A DNA stretch of 64,000 nt from Triatoma infestans (Eukaryota; Arthropoda; Insecta; Hemiptera; Reduviidae). The first letter of the stretch is position 1. The number at the start of each line of letters is the position of its first letter. Where the stretch lies: NCBI GenBank assembly GCA_011037195.1, contig JAAEAF010002645.1, positions 62,001-126,000 of the forward strand. Direction: 5' to 3'. Below, piece by piece: positions 21,732 to 33,287 of the stretch. The notes beneath the pieces are model-generated. The model did no database searches, was not told where the DNA came from, and saw only the letters and a list, made by a program, of their open reading frames with translations. A program made the translations under genes and the position numbers.

Positions 21732-23612
21732 ACTTTCTCTTACTTCTAGTAAGAGGAAGTATTGTAATCGTGTCAAATTTTTGATATCGAGTTTTCACCG
21801 GAAATATCCGTTTTGAGGTTCCCTTAGTCCAAAAAAGTGGTTTTTAGCAAATGGTCTGTTTGTGTGTGTGTTTTTTTTTAATATATATTTGTCGGCATCC
21901 TTCACTAAAGTATTACATACAATTATATACAGATTAGTGTGTATCTGTGTGTTTATGTATGTATGTATGTATGTGAACAGATAGCTCAAAAACGAAAAAT
22001 CGTAGAAAGTTCAAACTTGATATTCCGTTTACGTATCACCATGGAATTCGACAATAGGTTATCTGTCAAAATTCCTTAACCGGAAATACCACTTTACTAG
22101 TTTTTTTTTTTTTTTACTTTTTTGCAATTTTCTCAAATGTGACTCTAAGGATTTCTTTCAAACTTGGTATATCAACTACACATACAAAGAGCTACAACTT
22201 TTATTCGAAACATTTCTCTGCAAAAGTTCATTTAAGGATACTTTTGGGAGAGGGGCAGTGTTGCGGTTATCTCTAAAGTGGTATTTCAGTTAATTATACA
22301 CTTCTATCACCTAAATAACGGGGCAGTAGTGTTTGGACCTAGAACCAAACACTCGGAACCCATGGGTGGGTTTCCTAGTATCTTCCAGGCGGAAATTCAC
22401 TATTGGAAGGTGCGTTCAGATGAACCTTGACAGAGGATATCGGAACCAGGAGATAGTTATCCTATCCGATAGTCAGGCGGCCATTAAAGCACTGAGTTCT
22501 CATGTTATCAGTTCTAAAATGATATGGGAATGCCTAGGTAAGCTTAATGACCTAGGCAGAAGAAATCAAGTTACCCTATATTGGGTGCCGGGACATGTCG
22601 GCGTGGAAGGTAATGAGATAGCCGACACCCTGGCATAAGAAGGCGCTGTATCTCCTCTAATTGGGCCGAAGCCATTTTGTGGAGTCAGTGACCAAGTACT
22701 GTTAAATGAAATCAAGAAGGGGGAGATGGCGAAAAGAGCTCGTCTCTGGAACACCATCCCGGGACTGAGAGAGACCAAGGTCTGTCTGGGTGGTTATAAC
22801 CAGGAAAGGTCGAAAGCCTGCATCAGTGTGAGTAAGAATAGGATCCGTATTCTTACGGGATTCCTTACGGGGCATTGCAAACTCAGGGGACACCTGAGGA
22901 AGCTTAGCCTAGAAGATGATGGCACATGCAGATTCTGTGGAGAGATGTGAAGGAAACTCCGATACACCTCCTCACAGACTGTGATGCCGTCATTCAAAGA
23001 AGATTTAGTAGTCTACCCTCTAGAAAACCTACCCTACAACCTTCCAAGATTTTGGGATTCCTTAGGGAGCTCAACCTGGAGGGGTACTGAAGATGAGCTA
23101 GCTCATTATATTAATTAGAATTAAATATGTTGTAGAAATTCCGAGTTTGAAAAAATCGGATGACGGGAAATGCGTTTTTACTAGGAAGTATTTTTCACTT
23201 TTCCGCTATTTTCTCTAAAACGACACCAACCAATTTCTTTAAACTTGTAATGTGAACTACAGATATAAAAAGCTACAACTTTTATTTGTAATATTTGTTC
23301 TGGTAATGTCATTTATGATTGGGGTTTCTGGGAGAGGAGTGGGGTTATCTTTTCTTTAGAGTGCTATGGTAGTTGATTATACAATTCTACCATCCAAAAA
23401 AAATTAATTAGAAATAAATAGATTACCAAAATTCCGAGTTTTAAGAAAATTAGTAAAGAGGAAGTGCGTTTTTACTAGGAAGTATTTCTTTAATTTCTCC
23501 ATAAAAACACCAACGAATTTCATTAAATTTGATATATTAACTGTGAACTTTGTCAATCACAGTTTTGAAAAATGGACTAAGAGAAAGTTTTGTGAGTGTA
23601 TCACACCCGACT
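21732..23612 (+). mobile_element. Family A repeat, copy A2, split by a pol fragment
   Basis: The left end ACTTTCTCTTACTTCTAGTA continues AGAGGAAGT, forming a 13-bp stem with a TCT loop. The right end is GGACTAAGAGAAAGT followed by TGTGAGTGTATCACA, a second small hairpin. The TGTGTGTGTG / TGTATGTATG tract is at about 21861-21975. The body is interrupted between about 22320 and 23103 by a retrotransposon fragment; family A sequence (CACCTAAATAA on the left, TTAATTAGAATTAAATATG on the right) resumes afterwards. Confidence 0.8.
22321..23102 (+). pseudogene. Non-LTR pol 3' fragment: RNase H and Cys/His tail, nested in A2
   Basis: Reads GAVVFGPRTK and FQAEIH (RNase H strand 1 region with the active-site Glu) in one frame. 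In another it reads VILSDSQAAIKAL (catalytic Asp), YWVPGHVGVEGNEIADTLA (final Asp) and a stop. It then continues with RSKACISVSKNRIRILTGFL and CRFCGE. A further frame gives ETPIHLLTDC. At least three frame changes and a stop after DTLA make it a dead, 5'-truncated insertion. It ends shortly after a stop near 23088. The parent was a Jockey-like element that encodes RNase H, distinct from the I-like element at 13.5 kb. Confidence 0.8.
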
Positions 23613-24219
23613 TTTTCTATTTTCTAAATAAAAAAAATTCGTTTATATCTGTGCAGTTAGCATGCCAAGTTTAAAGAAAAAGCGTAGCCATTTCAAGAAA
23701 GTTTCAAAAGTCAAAAACCTACTTTGTAAAGGTGCATTTCTGATTAACCGATGCTCCTCTATTTTGGAATACCAACAATGCTGATAATATACAATAATAT
23801 GTTGATTGTAGATATTGTAGGTAAAGTGTCATTTTAGTTCAAACCCGGGAGGAGTGCAAATTCGGCAAAGTCACACACACTAGCCGTTGTGGATCTTATT
23901 GTCAGAATGTTTAGTGGTACTTAAATGGAATATCAAATATTGGCTTCTGCAATTTTTCAACTTTTAAGATATTTATTTCAAATGTCAGTACAGGCCTTTT
24001 GCTAAAAACATTTTTACATTTTTGTAGGACTTAAAGGAGCTCAAAACATATTACCAGTGAAAACTGAATTTCCAATTTCTGACACGTTCACAAAACTTCC
24101 TGTTTTACTTTTAAGGATAAAGTCAAAATTACCTTTAAGTTACATATTACTATCAAAATAATTATATATGTTGTTTATTTATTTATATTTAAATTTATAC
24201 TGAGACATACAATGGAAAT
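23613..24219. other. Non-coding, degenerate family A-like segment
   Basis: About 23990-24115 resembles the left end of family A on the minus strand (AAAAACATTT, GGAGCTCAAAACAT, CAGTGAAAACTGA blocks). Nothing else is recognised. Confidence 0.4.
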
Positions 24220-25560
24220 TTTCAGTTATAACAATGGTACCGGAAACAAACAAACCTATTCACTTACCAACTTCTTACAGACCAATTAGCCTTCTTCCTA
24301 TACTTTCCAAGATTTTTGAGCGGCTACTACTGACCGACATACAACCTGAATTAGACAGTGTAATTCCGACACATCAGTTTGGATTTCGGACATCACACTC
24401 TACCACACAACAATGTCACAGACTGGTTGACGAAATTTCCTCTTCGCTGGAAAGAGGATGCTACACATCAGGAGCTTTTCTTGATGTTAGTCAGGCTTTC
24501 GACAAAGTGTGGCACAATGGTCTCCTGTTCAAACTTCGGCAGATTCTGCCTGATGGGCACTATCGGCTGCTTAAAAGTTATCTGTCTGACCGATTCTTCA
24601 CAGTACGAAATGGCGATCAATATTCGGCAGTGTTCCCCATTAGGGCAGGGGTGCCGCAGGGTAGTATTCTCGGACCGATACTATATTCTATTAGCACAAT
24701 GGACATCCCTACATCTACTGACACACTGTTGGCCACATATGCAGATGACATAGCAATACTTTCAACTCACAAAGACGCCACCACTGCATCCTCACTCCAA
24801 CAGGACCATTTAAATCTTATACAGGAACACTTCAAGCTTTGGAAAGTCAAAATTAATGAAAAAAAATGTACAAATATAACATTCACCCTCAGACGATCAA
24901 ACTGCCCGACTGTGTATATTAACGATACTCCTATACCACACGAAAAAGACATCCGATATCTTGGACTCTACCTAGATAGACGCTTGACTTGGAACACACA
25001 CGTAACAAAAACTCGACAGTCAATGAAAACCAGATACTTCCTAGTAAAACGCTTACTTGGCAAAAGATCTAAATTAAACTTGAAAAACGAAGTTCAAATC
25101 TACAAATCTATAATAAGACCAATTTGGACCTACGGACTACAACTCTGGGGAACTGCCAAACCGACACACACTAAACGGATACAAGCCATACAGAACAAGA
25201 TACTGCGAACAATCACACAATGCCCGTACTATGTTTCTAACATGACGCTACATACTGACCTTCAAATCCCATTTGTACACGACTTAACGCAACAAGTTTA
25301 CAAACGATTCTACAGCAAACTAGGAACACACACGAACGTCACAAACCTGTCCTCTCTAACCATTCCTGGGAATCCTCCCAGACGTTTGAAGCGCCAGTGG
25401 CCAAGGGACCTCCTGTCACAGGAAGAGGAGTAACACGATCAGGAAGAGTGGCATTGGCCACCTCCTTCAAGCATTCAAGCCACATTTATCTCAGCCCATA
25501 TTTACTTATTGTACTATTACAGATTGTAAATATAAATAAACAAAACAAAAAAAAATTATA
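24220..25560 (+). mobile_element. 5'-truncated Jockey-type non-LTR retrotransposon
   Basis: The insertion begins abruptly inside the reverse transcriptase just before 24234 and ends after the pol stop with a short 3' UTR and an A-rich tail (AAATAAACAAAACAAAAAAAA at about 25535-25556). There is no RNase H, in line with the Jockey clade proper. A possible short duplication TTATA flanks it, too short to rely on. Confidence 0.8.
24234..25433 (+). CDS. Reverse transcriptase C-terminal two thirds, Jockey clade (5'-truncated)
   Basis: 399 residues, uninterrupted to the stop. Motifs: SYRPISLLPILSKIFERLLL, HQFGFRTSHSTTQQ, AFLDVSQAFDKVWH (catalytic Asp), GVPQGSILGPILY, YADD at residues 169-172 (catalytic pair), then YLGLYLDRRLTWNTH and a thumb region with RPIWTYGLQLWG. 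The C-terminus ENPPRR-like (NPPRRLKRQWPRDLL) is typical of Jockey elements, such as those in insects. The ATG used is internal to the domain (the K-P-x-K-P-x-x-x-P-x-S-Y-R-P motif has lost its first residues), so this is a fragment without its own promoter. The open frame with no lesions suggests a fairly young insertion. Confidence 0.88.
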   Translation: MVPETNKPIHLPTSYRPISLLPILSKIFERLLLTDIQPELDSVIPTHQFGFRTSHSTTQQCHRLVDEISSSLERGCYTSGAFLDVSQAFDKVWHNGLLFKLRQILPDGHYRLLKSYLSDRFFTVRNGDQYSAVFPIRAGVPQGSILGPILYSISTMDIPTSTDTLLATYADDIAILSTHKDATTASSLQQDHLNLIQEHFKLWKVKINEKKCTNITFTLRRSNCPTVYINDTPIPHEKDIRYLGLYLDRRLTWNTHVTKTRQSMKTRYFLVKRLLGKRSKLNLKNEVQIYKSIIRPIWTYGLQLWGTAKPTHTKRIQAIQNKILRTITQCPYYVSNMTLHTDLQIPFVHDLTQQVYKRFYSKLGTHTNVTNLSSLTIPGNPPRRLKRQWPRDLLSQEEE

Positions 25561-27563
25561 CTTCTTCTTTAAAAGTATTTTAACCAAGTTTTAAACTGCG
25601 CGCTTTTCCATTCAATGATATCAAGCAATTTAATGAAATCGCTTCCTGCTAGGCTTCTCGAAAACTGAAAACAATTTTACAATTATAATTTTGTTTCTTT
25701 GAAGACAAAAAAATGTTCATGTAAAATTATCGAGCTTTCACGAGAAAAAGAAAGAAATTGCTAGGTAGAAAGTCCGAATGAGACGTATTTGTATCTTGGG
25801 CTATGTCTTCTCCTTGGTTCCTTGTACTAAATATGTAAAATGTGTTTTTTGTGAATTCTCGATTTGAGCGAATGTATAAATATTTTTTTAATCTTTATAT
25901 TTATTCTTCTAGATTGGCTTAAAAGATGGAGTGACAAATTTTTCTTAAATGAAAATGTATAGAAAAAATTTTGGGTGACCTTAACTACCTCTAGTTGTGA
26001 AACCGTTCATTACAGTCATGGCATTATTATAGAGGGAAGTCTAATGCCTCAACTTCCTCTGAATAACAAGATCAACATTTCCAGAAAGCAATAAGTTTAT
26101 AAACGTGAAATATGTACACCAACTTTAAGGAAAAGTTTTGGAGCCTTTCCGGGTATATCGCGAAAAAAATCAATTCGAATTTCTAAAAAGAAATTGCTAG
26201 TTGGAAAGTCGAATGAGACCCACGTGTAACTTGAATTATGTCTTCTCCTTGATTGTAGCAATTTGAATGAAATATTGGTTCACAAGAGACCTAATTACGA
26301 TTGATCTACCAAATTCAATCTAATCAACTTCATCTAAATTTTGTACAACTGAATGATTTTGAACTGGAATTTGTAGAAACATCATTTTCAACTTGATGTT
26401 GGATTATTTAAGTAAACAAAATGGCCGTTCTACTCAATGATTCTGTGATAATGTTGAAGACTCTCTTTTGTGCTGCAGCTTTCTAATTCCAAACGCCCAT
26501 AGATGGTCTGGAGCTCCAGCAGCCACACAATGTGCCTATTGCAGTCTTGAAGTACCATATCTTCCTTTACTATAAATTAACTGCTCCGAGGACTTTACTC
26601 AGGACCTTGTCAGATGGCATCCTCGCTACAAGTCCCGCCTAGCTATAAGTCGACCTGCCCTTTAAATACACTTCACTACATCCTCTTCTCTTAGAGGTAG
26701 ATTCGAGCGTCACGTTCGTCCGCTATTTCCGTTTCAGGGCGTTCGAAACGGAATCTATTATTTTCCCACTATTTTAACAGAATCCACCATTATGAAAATA
26801 TGTCAAGATTAACCAAATGTGGGTCTTTTTTTTTCTAGTACAGAGGATAAATTTTGCCTGCTCTAAGGTGAATTGATAATTAATAGGTTGCATTGACCCT
26901 ATTATTGTTATGAATCAAGTTAGAATTGGAACATAAAGTTGATATAACATTTTTTTCTTTTTATAAAATTCAGAAGTTTGCATTTCATTTTATAAAAAAA
27001 TTTTTCATTTTTTTTTTTGTATTTTGTTATAGCAAATTAATTAGGATCAATTAAACTGTATACTGTATTATAATATCAACAAAAATAAATATAATACCGT
27101 TATTAATTGTTATTAATTGTGTTTTAGTTAATTGTTTTAAGCTTAATCATCAATTTTCCAATTTAGTTATTCCCACCCGTAAAATACAATGCATCAATTA
27201 CCTTATTACTGTTAACAATAATTTTATGGTTATTTATTATTCAATTAACCAAAACACTAATTATATGTTACAAAATTAACTAATATCCAATTAAATTACT
27301 GTAAAATTGAAATATTTATGCTTGAGACATTTTCTAATTAATAAATAATAAATGGAGTTTAGTAAAAAAGTTTCCAGTAATTGTATGAAGTATTTTTATT
27401 TATCAGTTTAAGATAAAAGGGTGGGGAAAGGAAATCTCTCAATATCTATTTAATACAAAGTTAAAATGAAAAATAATTAGTAATATGTATATCAATTATA
27501 ATTAGAAGTGTCATATTGATAACAAATAAAAATCGACAGTAAACACTTGAAATGACAATTTTT
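25561..27563. other. Non-coding stretch with a short direct repeat
   Basis: No gene is recognised. A block of about 75 bp, AAGAAATTGCTAGgTaGAAAG through TATGTCTTCTCCTTG, occurs near 25752 and again near 26190, with divergence. The flanks near 26130-26170 (GGAGCCTTT...CGCGAAAAA) look like degenerate family A on the minus strand. From about 26850 on the sequence is very AT-rich. Confidence 0.45.
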
Positions 27564-27693
27564 ACTTTCTCTTACTCCTAGTAGGAAGAGAAAGTATTTT
27601 AATCGTGTCAAATTTTCGATATCGAGTTTTCACCGGAACTATCCGTTTTGAGGTCCCCTAAGTCCAAAAAAGTGGTTTTTAGCAAATGGTCTG

Positions 27694-27732
<39 letters not shown>

Positions 27733-27842
27733 ATGTAAACACCATAGCTTAAACACGAAAAATCGCAGAAAGTTCAAACTTGATATTCCGTTTGGGAATC
27801 ACCATGGGATCCAACAGAACGCCAGCGGTCAAAATTCCTCGA
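27564..27842 (+). mobile_element. Family A repeat, copy A3 (right part missing)
   Basis: Left end ACTTTCTCTTACTCCTAGTA followed by GGAAGAGAAAGT, a perfect 10-bp stem. A GTGTGTGTG / TATGTATG tract is at 27692-27735. Homology stops abruptly after CAAAATTCCTCGACCG at 27842, where unrelated sequence begins. Confidence 0.75.
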
Positions 27843-28170
27843 CCGTTCACAGCAAAGAGAATGCAACCACAGCAGAGAGAAGAGAGGCCCTCTCTGGTTT
27901 ACAGAGACTACTCTCTGACTTAGGCAGGCGAGAGTGGGAGAACCTGTGTATATAAGCCAGTGGGAATCCATCTAAAGGGATTTATCATATACAAACATAC
28001 AACTGTACACCAGTCGTCGCATCGTGTCCATATCTCTACTCTCACCATTCATTCTATCATTTTCATTATAAAGTCCAGTGCAGTTAGTGTAAAACTTAGC
28101 TACATTATATTAGTGTCAGCATATCTCGTTCATTTAATCAAACCTAATTTCTCTCCTCAACAACCCCATT
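27843..28170 (+). promoter_or_regulatory. LTR-like or 5' UTR-like segment with TATA box
   Basis: Moderately GC-rich segment with CTCTCTGACTT, GAGAGTGGGAGAA and then TATATAAGCC (about 27948-27957). The reverse complement of about 41390-41460 shows the same order, with ACTCTCTCGGACT, GAGTGGGAGAAACTG and CATAAATACAGC. Two dispersed copies with a TATA element at equal distance suggest the core promoter of a retroelement. Its ends are not recognisable, so LTR versus 5' UTR is open. Confidence 0.4.
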
Positions 28171-28261
28171 ATAGAAAGAAATTTTATATTGGAAATTACT
28201 TGTATTTCTGCTTCGTTGTTGTTGTTATTGTTGAAGCAAGAATTGCATACAAAATTAGAAT

Positions 28262-28560
28262 CTTTCAAACAGATTGAATTTTTTTTTACACTTCGTACAT
28301 TCTAGTTTTTGATAAACGTCGGAAACCTGAATCTGTTGTGCAAGTAACGCATCTCCTACGTTTTTGAGTAGGTCCTGCAGCACTCTTGTCTTGATCCTCG
28401 AGCGCAAGATGAAGACTGGCGGAAACATTCCAACTTTCACAGTCATCTTGTTCTGACTGTGAATCTCCGTAACATTCCTCAATGCGGTTTTCACACCCAT
28501 AGTTGCTTTCCTGCACCAAATCATAATCTAGAAACTCTTCTAAAAGAATTCGATGAACTT
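28262..28560 (-). pseudogene. Cysteine-containing fragment, possibly piggyBac-type transposase end
   Basis: The minus strand reads FLDYDLVQESN..., then an acidic, Ser-rich stretch, then TQKRRRCVTCTTDSGFRRLS followed by KTRMYE; another frame then reads CTKCKKKFNLFE. A C-x2-C followed by a basic stretch, an aromatic and a second C-x2-C near the C-terminus resembles the cysteine-rich domain of piggyBac transposases. The DDD catalytic core is not present in the window, and a frameshift separates the two Cys pairs, so this is a tentative assignment. Confidence 0.3.
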
Positions 28561-29677
28561 CATAAGAAGATCTTCAGGTCGCCCAAGATCATACTTTTTA
28601 TTATATGCACCCATAATGAACAAAATATTGAAAAAAAAAAAAATGACAAAGCAAAGAAAAGTTACAAAGTCTGACGCAATGTCCATATTAAGACTCAAAA
28701 ACTATAAAAATAATGATAATTATTTTACAATCGAAATAATTGCATAAAAATAATTGCATAAAAAGAAAAAAAAAAAATTATTCAAGGAATTTATCAATCA
28801 TCATAAAAAAACTCACTTACATAAATAATATCTATCATTGCTGATTGTGATCACGAACAGGCGTAAATGAGCCTACCAAGCCAAAATGCTTACAGCTTAT
28901 ACCCACGAAATTCTATCACTTACTGAATTATGTGTATCAAATGAAAAAGTATTAGTAGGTAGGTATTAGAGAGAGACAGTGATTTCCCGCCAAATAGTTG
29001 GGAGGTAAACAACTTTTTCAGAACCCTGTGTATTAAAGCCGGTTGCGCCCGACAGAAGGTTAAACTACTTATTCGATCTACATAAATCTTTATCACCTTC
29101 ATCTTTAACACTATTCCAGGAAAATTGATTTGGGGGGGGGAGATTTTTTGATGGTAAAATGACATGTAATACCACGTCATCTGCAATATATAATCCCATC
29201 ACATTATATTATAGAACAATAGGAGCATTGCTAGAATTCCAAATTCGAAGCAAATTGTTTATCCAGAAGGGCAAGTTTGGAGAATAGATTTAGAAGATTT
29301 TTGAGGGGGGGGGGGAATTTTCTCGAAAACGGCTACAATGATTTTCTTTAAACTTGGAACGCTAACTGCACAAATATGAACGAATCACTTTTATTCGGAA
29401 TAGTTCCCAAAAAATTAATTTTAACGTATTCTGCAGTATTCTATGATGTTAGAGAACAAATGTTATTTATTTATTATTTGCTCTATCTACTAGTCTACAA
29501 TGTAATCAATCACAACTACTTCCGGCCTTAGGTAAGTTTCATGAACCTCCAGACTAAAATTAAATTAATAAACTTCCAAAAATTAATTTAATAAAACTTC
29601 ATGTTTAAAGAAAAAGTGTCAATTTATATAATTGCATTAACTATAGTACGAGATAGTCGTTTCATATTTATATTTTT
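28561..29677. other. Non-coding stretch with family A-like remnant
   Basis: No gene is recognised. About 29220-29440 carries ATTTTCTCGAAAACGGCTACAA-like and TTTTCTTTAAACTTGG blocks and looks like the interior of a degenerate family A copy on the plus strand. G homopolymers occur at about 29131-29140 and 29307-29316. Confidence 0.45.
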
Positions 29678-30652
29678 ACTTTCTCTTACTCCTTCCTAGT
29701 AAAGAGAAAGTATTGTAATCGTGTCAAATTTTCAATATCGAGTTTTCACTAGAATTATCCGTTTTGAGGTCCCTTGATTCCAAAAAAATGATTTTTAGCA
29801 AATGGTCTATGTGTGTATGTGTATGTGAACAGCATAGCTCAAAAACAAAAAACCGTAGAAAGTTGTAACTTGATATTCCGTTTAGGTATCACCTTGGGAT
29901 ATGACAGTACGTTATCTGTCAAAATTCCTCAACAGGAAATACCAGTTTTCGAGTTGGTTTTTTTCAATTTTTTTGCGATTTTCACAAAAATGGCACAGGG
30001 GATTTTCTTCAAACGTGAAATATCAACTACACATACAAAGAGCTACAACTTTTATTTGAAACATTTCTCTGAGCAAATGCATTCAAGGGCACTTTTGGTG
30101 GAGGGGTGGGGTTAGGTTTTTATCTAAAGTACTATTTCAGTTAATTAGACAATTCTGTCATCTAAATAATGTTAATTAGAATTATATATTTGGCTGAATT
30201 TCTGAATTTGAAAAAATTCGGATAAACGGAAGTGCGTTCACTTTACCATCTTTACTAAATGATTTTTTTCACTTTTTCACAATTTTCTCAAAAAAAACTC
30301 CTACGATTTTCTGGAAACTTCGAATATAAACTAAACCTACAAAGATCTACAACCTTTATTTAAAACATTTCTCTGGGAAACTTTATTTAAGGGCACTTTT
30401 AGGGGAAGAAAGGGGTTATGTTTTTCTCTAAAAAGCTATAATAGTTGATTATACAGATCTATCATCCAAACTAAATTAATTATAAATAAAAAGATGGCCA
30501 AAATTCCAAAGTTTCAAGAAATTAGTGAACCGGAAGTGCGCTTTCATTAAACAGTTTTTTCAGTTTTCGACGAATTTCATTAAATTTGGTACATAAATCA
30601 TAAAATTTGTCAATTATAATTTTGAGAATTGGAGTGTTCACACCAGATTTTT
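29678..30652 (+). mobile_element. Family A repeat, copy A4
   Basis: Left end ACTTTCTCTTACTCC..., pairing with AGTAAAGAGAAAGT across a CCTTCCT loop. GTGTGTATGTGTATGTG tract near 29808. Both internal ~270-bp blocks are present. The right end is shortened: GGAGTG runs straight into TTCACACCAGATTTT, so the AAGAGAAAGT part is deleted. The open frame at 29813-30115 is part of this repeat and not conserved. Confidence 0.8.
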
Positions 30653-30669
30653 TTAAATTTTATCGATTT

Positions 30670-31395
30670 ATACTTCGTAGGTTAAAACAGATACGGTCTC
30701 CCTTAAGGCAGCGTCCTTGCTCCTCTCCTATATATTTTCCATACTTCAGATATCCCTTCCTAGCCAGAAACAATCCTCCACTCCTATGCTGATGATACGC
30801 GTGCTATTGCTCCAAATCTTGATTCTGTTTATGCATCCCGTGCCCTACAATCCCATGTCGTCAGTCTACCTTAACTGGCTTATTAGCTAGAGAATAAACT
30901 CATCCTCCACCGTGGGACTATAAAACCAACAGTTGACACAAACCGATATCTAGGACTTTATATCTAGACAAAGGACTCACACAAGATCAAAAAGACTTGA
31001 ACTAAACAGACGATACAAACTTCTCTCGCGACTACTTGACTGAGTCTCTAAATTCTCCCTACAACATTATTCTAAAACATTCTATGTTTATAACACTATT
31101 TAAAAGCCCCTTTGGATTTACTCCTATCGCATTCAATCTTTCCAATCCAAAACCTTCAAAAAAATTACCAATGCCCCATTCTATGTTTCAAACCTAACTC
31201 TTCACATTGACCTCAAAATCCCTTTTGTCAATCACAGCTAATAAAAAAAACTCGTTACAAAAATTTCCATAACTTCACAGCCAACCAACCATTTATGACT
31301 CCCTAGTCCATGACCTCTCTCCTCTTAGTATCCCAAATAACCCTCCCAGAAACTTGTTATATTTTCTGTATAGTTGTGAATTTCTTAATAAATAA
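30670..31395 (+). pseudogene. Decayed 5'-truncated Jockey-type RT
   Basis: A plus-strand coding remnant related to the element at 24.2 kb. It reads YADDTRAIAPN at about 30788-30820 (catalytic Asp pair retained), then HRGTIKPTVDTNRYLGLYI. Frame-shifted pieces of the thumb (TLHIDLKIPFV-like) follow, and a NPP-R-type C-terminus near 31340. It ends in an AATAAATAAAAAAAA tail at about 31385-31400. Many stops and shifts show an old insertion. It abuts the end of copy A4. Confidence 0.7.
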
Positions 31396-33191
31396 AAAAA
31401 AATAAAAAAGTGATAACAAAACAAATTTTTTTTGCTTTGGTAAAGACAAATATACAATAGACAAAGATTTATTTAAAAATTAGTTTATTTATAGTGCTGT
31501 ATACAATACATACAAAAGCATGAAAAAATAAAGTGAAGCATAAATATAAAAAAAAATATAAAAGCTTGAATTAACATCTTTGTGTTTTTTTGATGTTGGA
31601 AAACTAAAAGCTTGTTTCAATTCGCTATTATATCTAACGTGTTGCTATGTAATGTAATATTACATTACAGATTTCCATTAAAGTTTACTTAAAAGTGTAA
31701 ACAAAACATTAATGTAAATAATCTTTAAACATAAAATTTTGAATAATTAAAGATTACTTTATTACTAATAATATTTATAACTTCAATTTCAAAATATTTA
31801 ATTAATTTGAATTTACACTATAGTGTTTCAATGTTTATCTAAACAACTGTAATGCACAAAATCTTTTAAACAAGAAATATGGCAGAGCTGGACTATGTTT
31901 TGTAAAATGATACTAAAATTATAATATTGAATATCAAAGTAATATTAATCACTTTTGTTATGAATTTTATGATTTAATTTTGTTATTACTTTATAACGTA
32001 TACCTTGATGTTTGGTAAATCCAAAATATGGTGCCAGGTAATCCAAAACTCCTGGACATACTCGGGCTCAACGCGTAATAATATCATGGTAGTATCATGG
32101 TTTTTGTGTGTATGTGTGGGGAAGAAAGGGGCGACTGGGTGGAGAAATGTTATAAAAGTTATTTGTAATATTATATTCCAGGGTAAATAAGGCTGGAGGC
32201 AAATATTAGTCGTGGGAGAGAGAGAGAGTATTTGGGGATTGAGGGGTAAATGTAGTTTAGGATGGTGTTGGTTATGGGGGCGAGCAGAACAGTGGGAGAG
32301 GGGATAGTGGAAGGTTGTTTAGGATGAGAGAAGATGGAAGGGCGTTCTAGCAGCAACCAAACAATAACAATGCCAAACAGTAAGGATTGTTTATGTTTGG
32401 GACACGCTACTGCCGCTGCTCATTGCTCCACTACTACTCCCAGAATGTTCTATATATATATATATCGGTTTGTGTGTGTGTGTGTGTGTGCGTGTATCTG
32501 TATGTGAGAGAAAGTGAAGAACACTAGCCTACAGTGAAAGAGAGATAGGAATGAACCCTTATTCACCGAGTATTCTCTGGCCTAGAGTTTGGTTGTTTGC
32601 AGTTTCGGGTGGAATGGGGTCCAAAGCAAGCTGACAGTGGTGGTGCCTACATACTAAGCCTGGATACCTCATACCCACCAGTCACTACCTCCATCTCACG
32701 CTACTTATCAGTTCAGTGTAGTAGAGAGAGAGAAAACCCACACTAAAACAGCAGTGACCTGTCCTACATTCTATTTATTTAATGTTTCCAGTCCCTAATT
32801 TTGTAATGCAGTACAATATATATCTCTGTAGCTATTTATCACAATATTACTAACGCAATTTAACACAAAAAAAATATATATATAGTAAAAAAATGAATGG
32901 TTAAAATTTTTTTATTATCCATTACACAATTTAGGACAAGAAAATTATTTTAGCAACTAACTAATATCACCTAATATGAACAAAAGCAGCCATCAACAAA
33001 CAAACACGTTTAGAGTCATATAAATTAAACTTTCTAAATTCGATACTAGACTTAAAAATAACTCAGGCTGTGTATATAAAGAAATAATCTGTCAAATATA
33101 ATAGAAAATGTCACTATGGAATTAAAAATGGCTGACATATTCAAAAATTACATGATTATCTCTTGTCAAATTTCAGTATATACCGCACATA
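31396..33191. other. AT-rich stretch, microsatellites only
   Basis: No gene is recognised. Contains a perfect 22-bp palindrome TGTAATGTAATATTACATTA... at 31648-31669, a (TA)n-GTGTGTGT tract at about 32450-32492, and a GAGA run near 32215-32229. Confidence 0.5.
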
Positions 33192-33287
33192 CAGGGTGTT
33201 TCCAACGTATATGGATAACGACTTTTTATCGGAAACAAAGATAGCTAGAAAAACTAAAAAATACGTGTCCCATAGTTTTTTGTCAGA

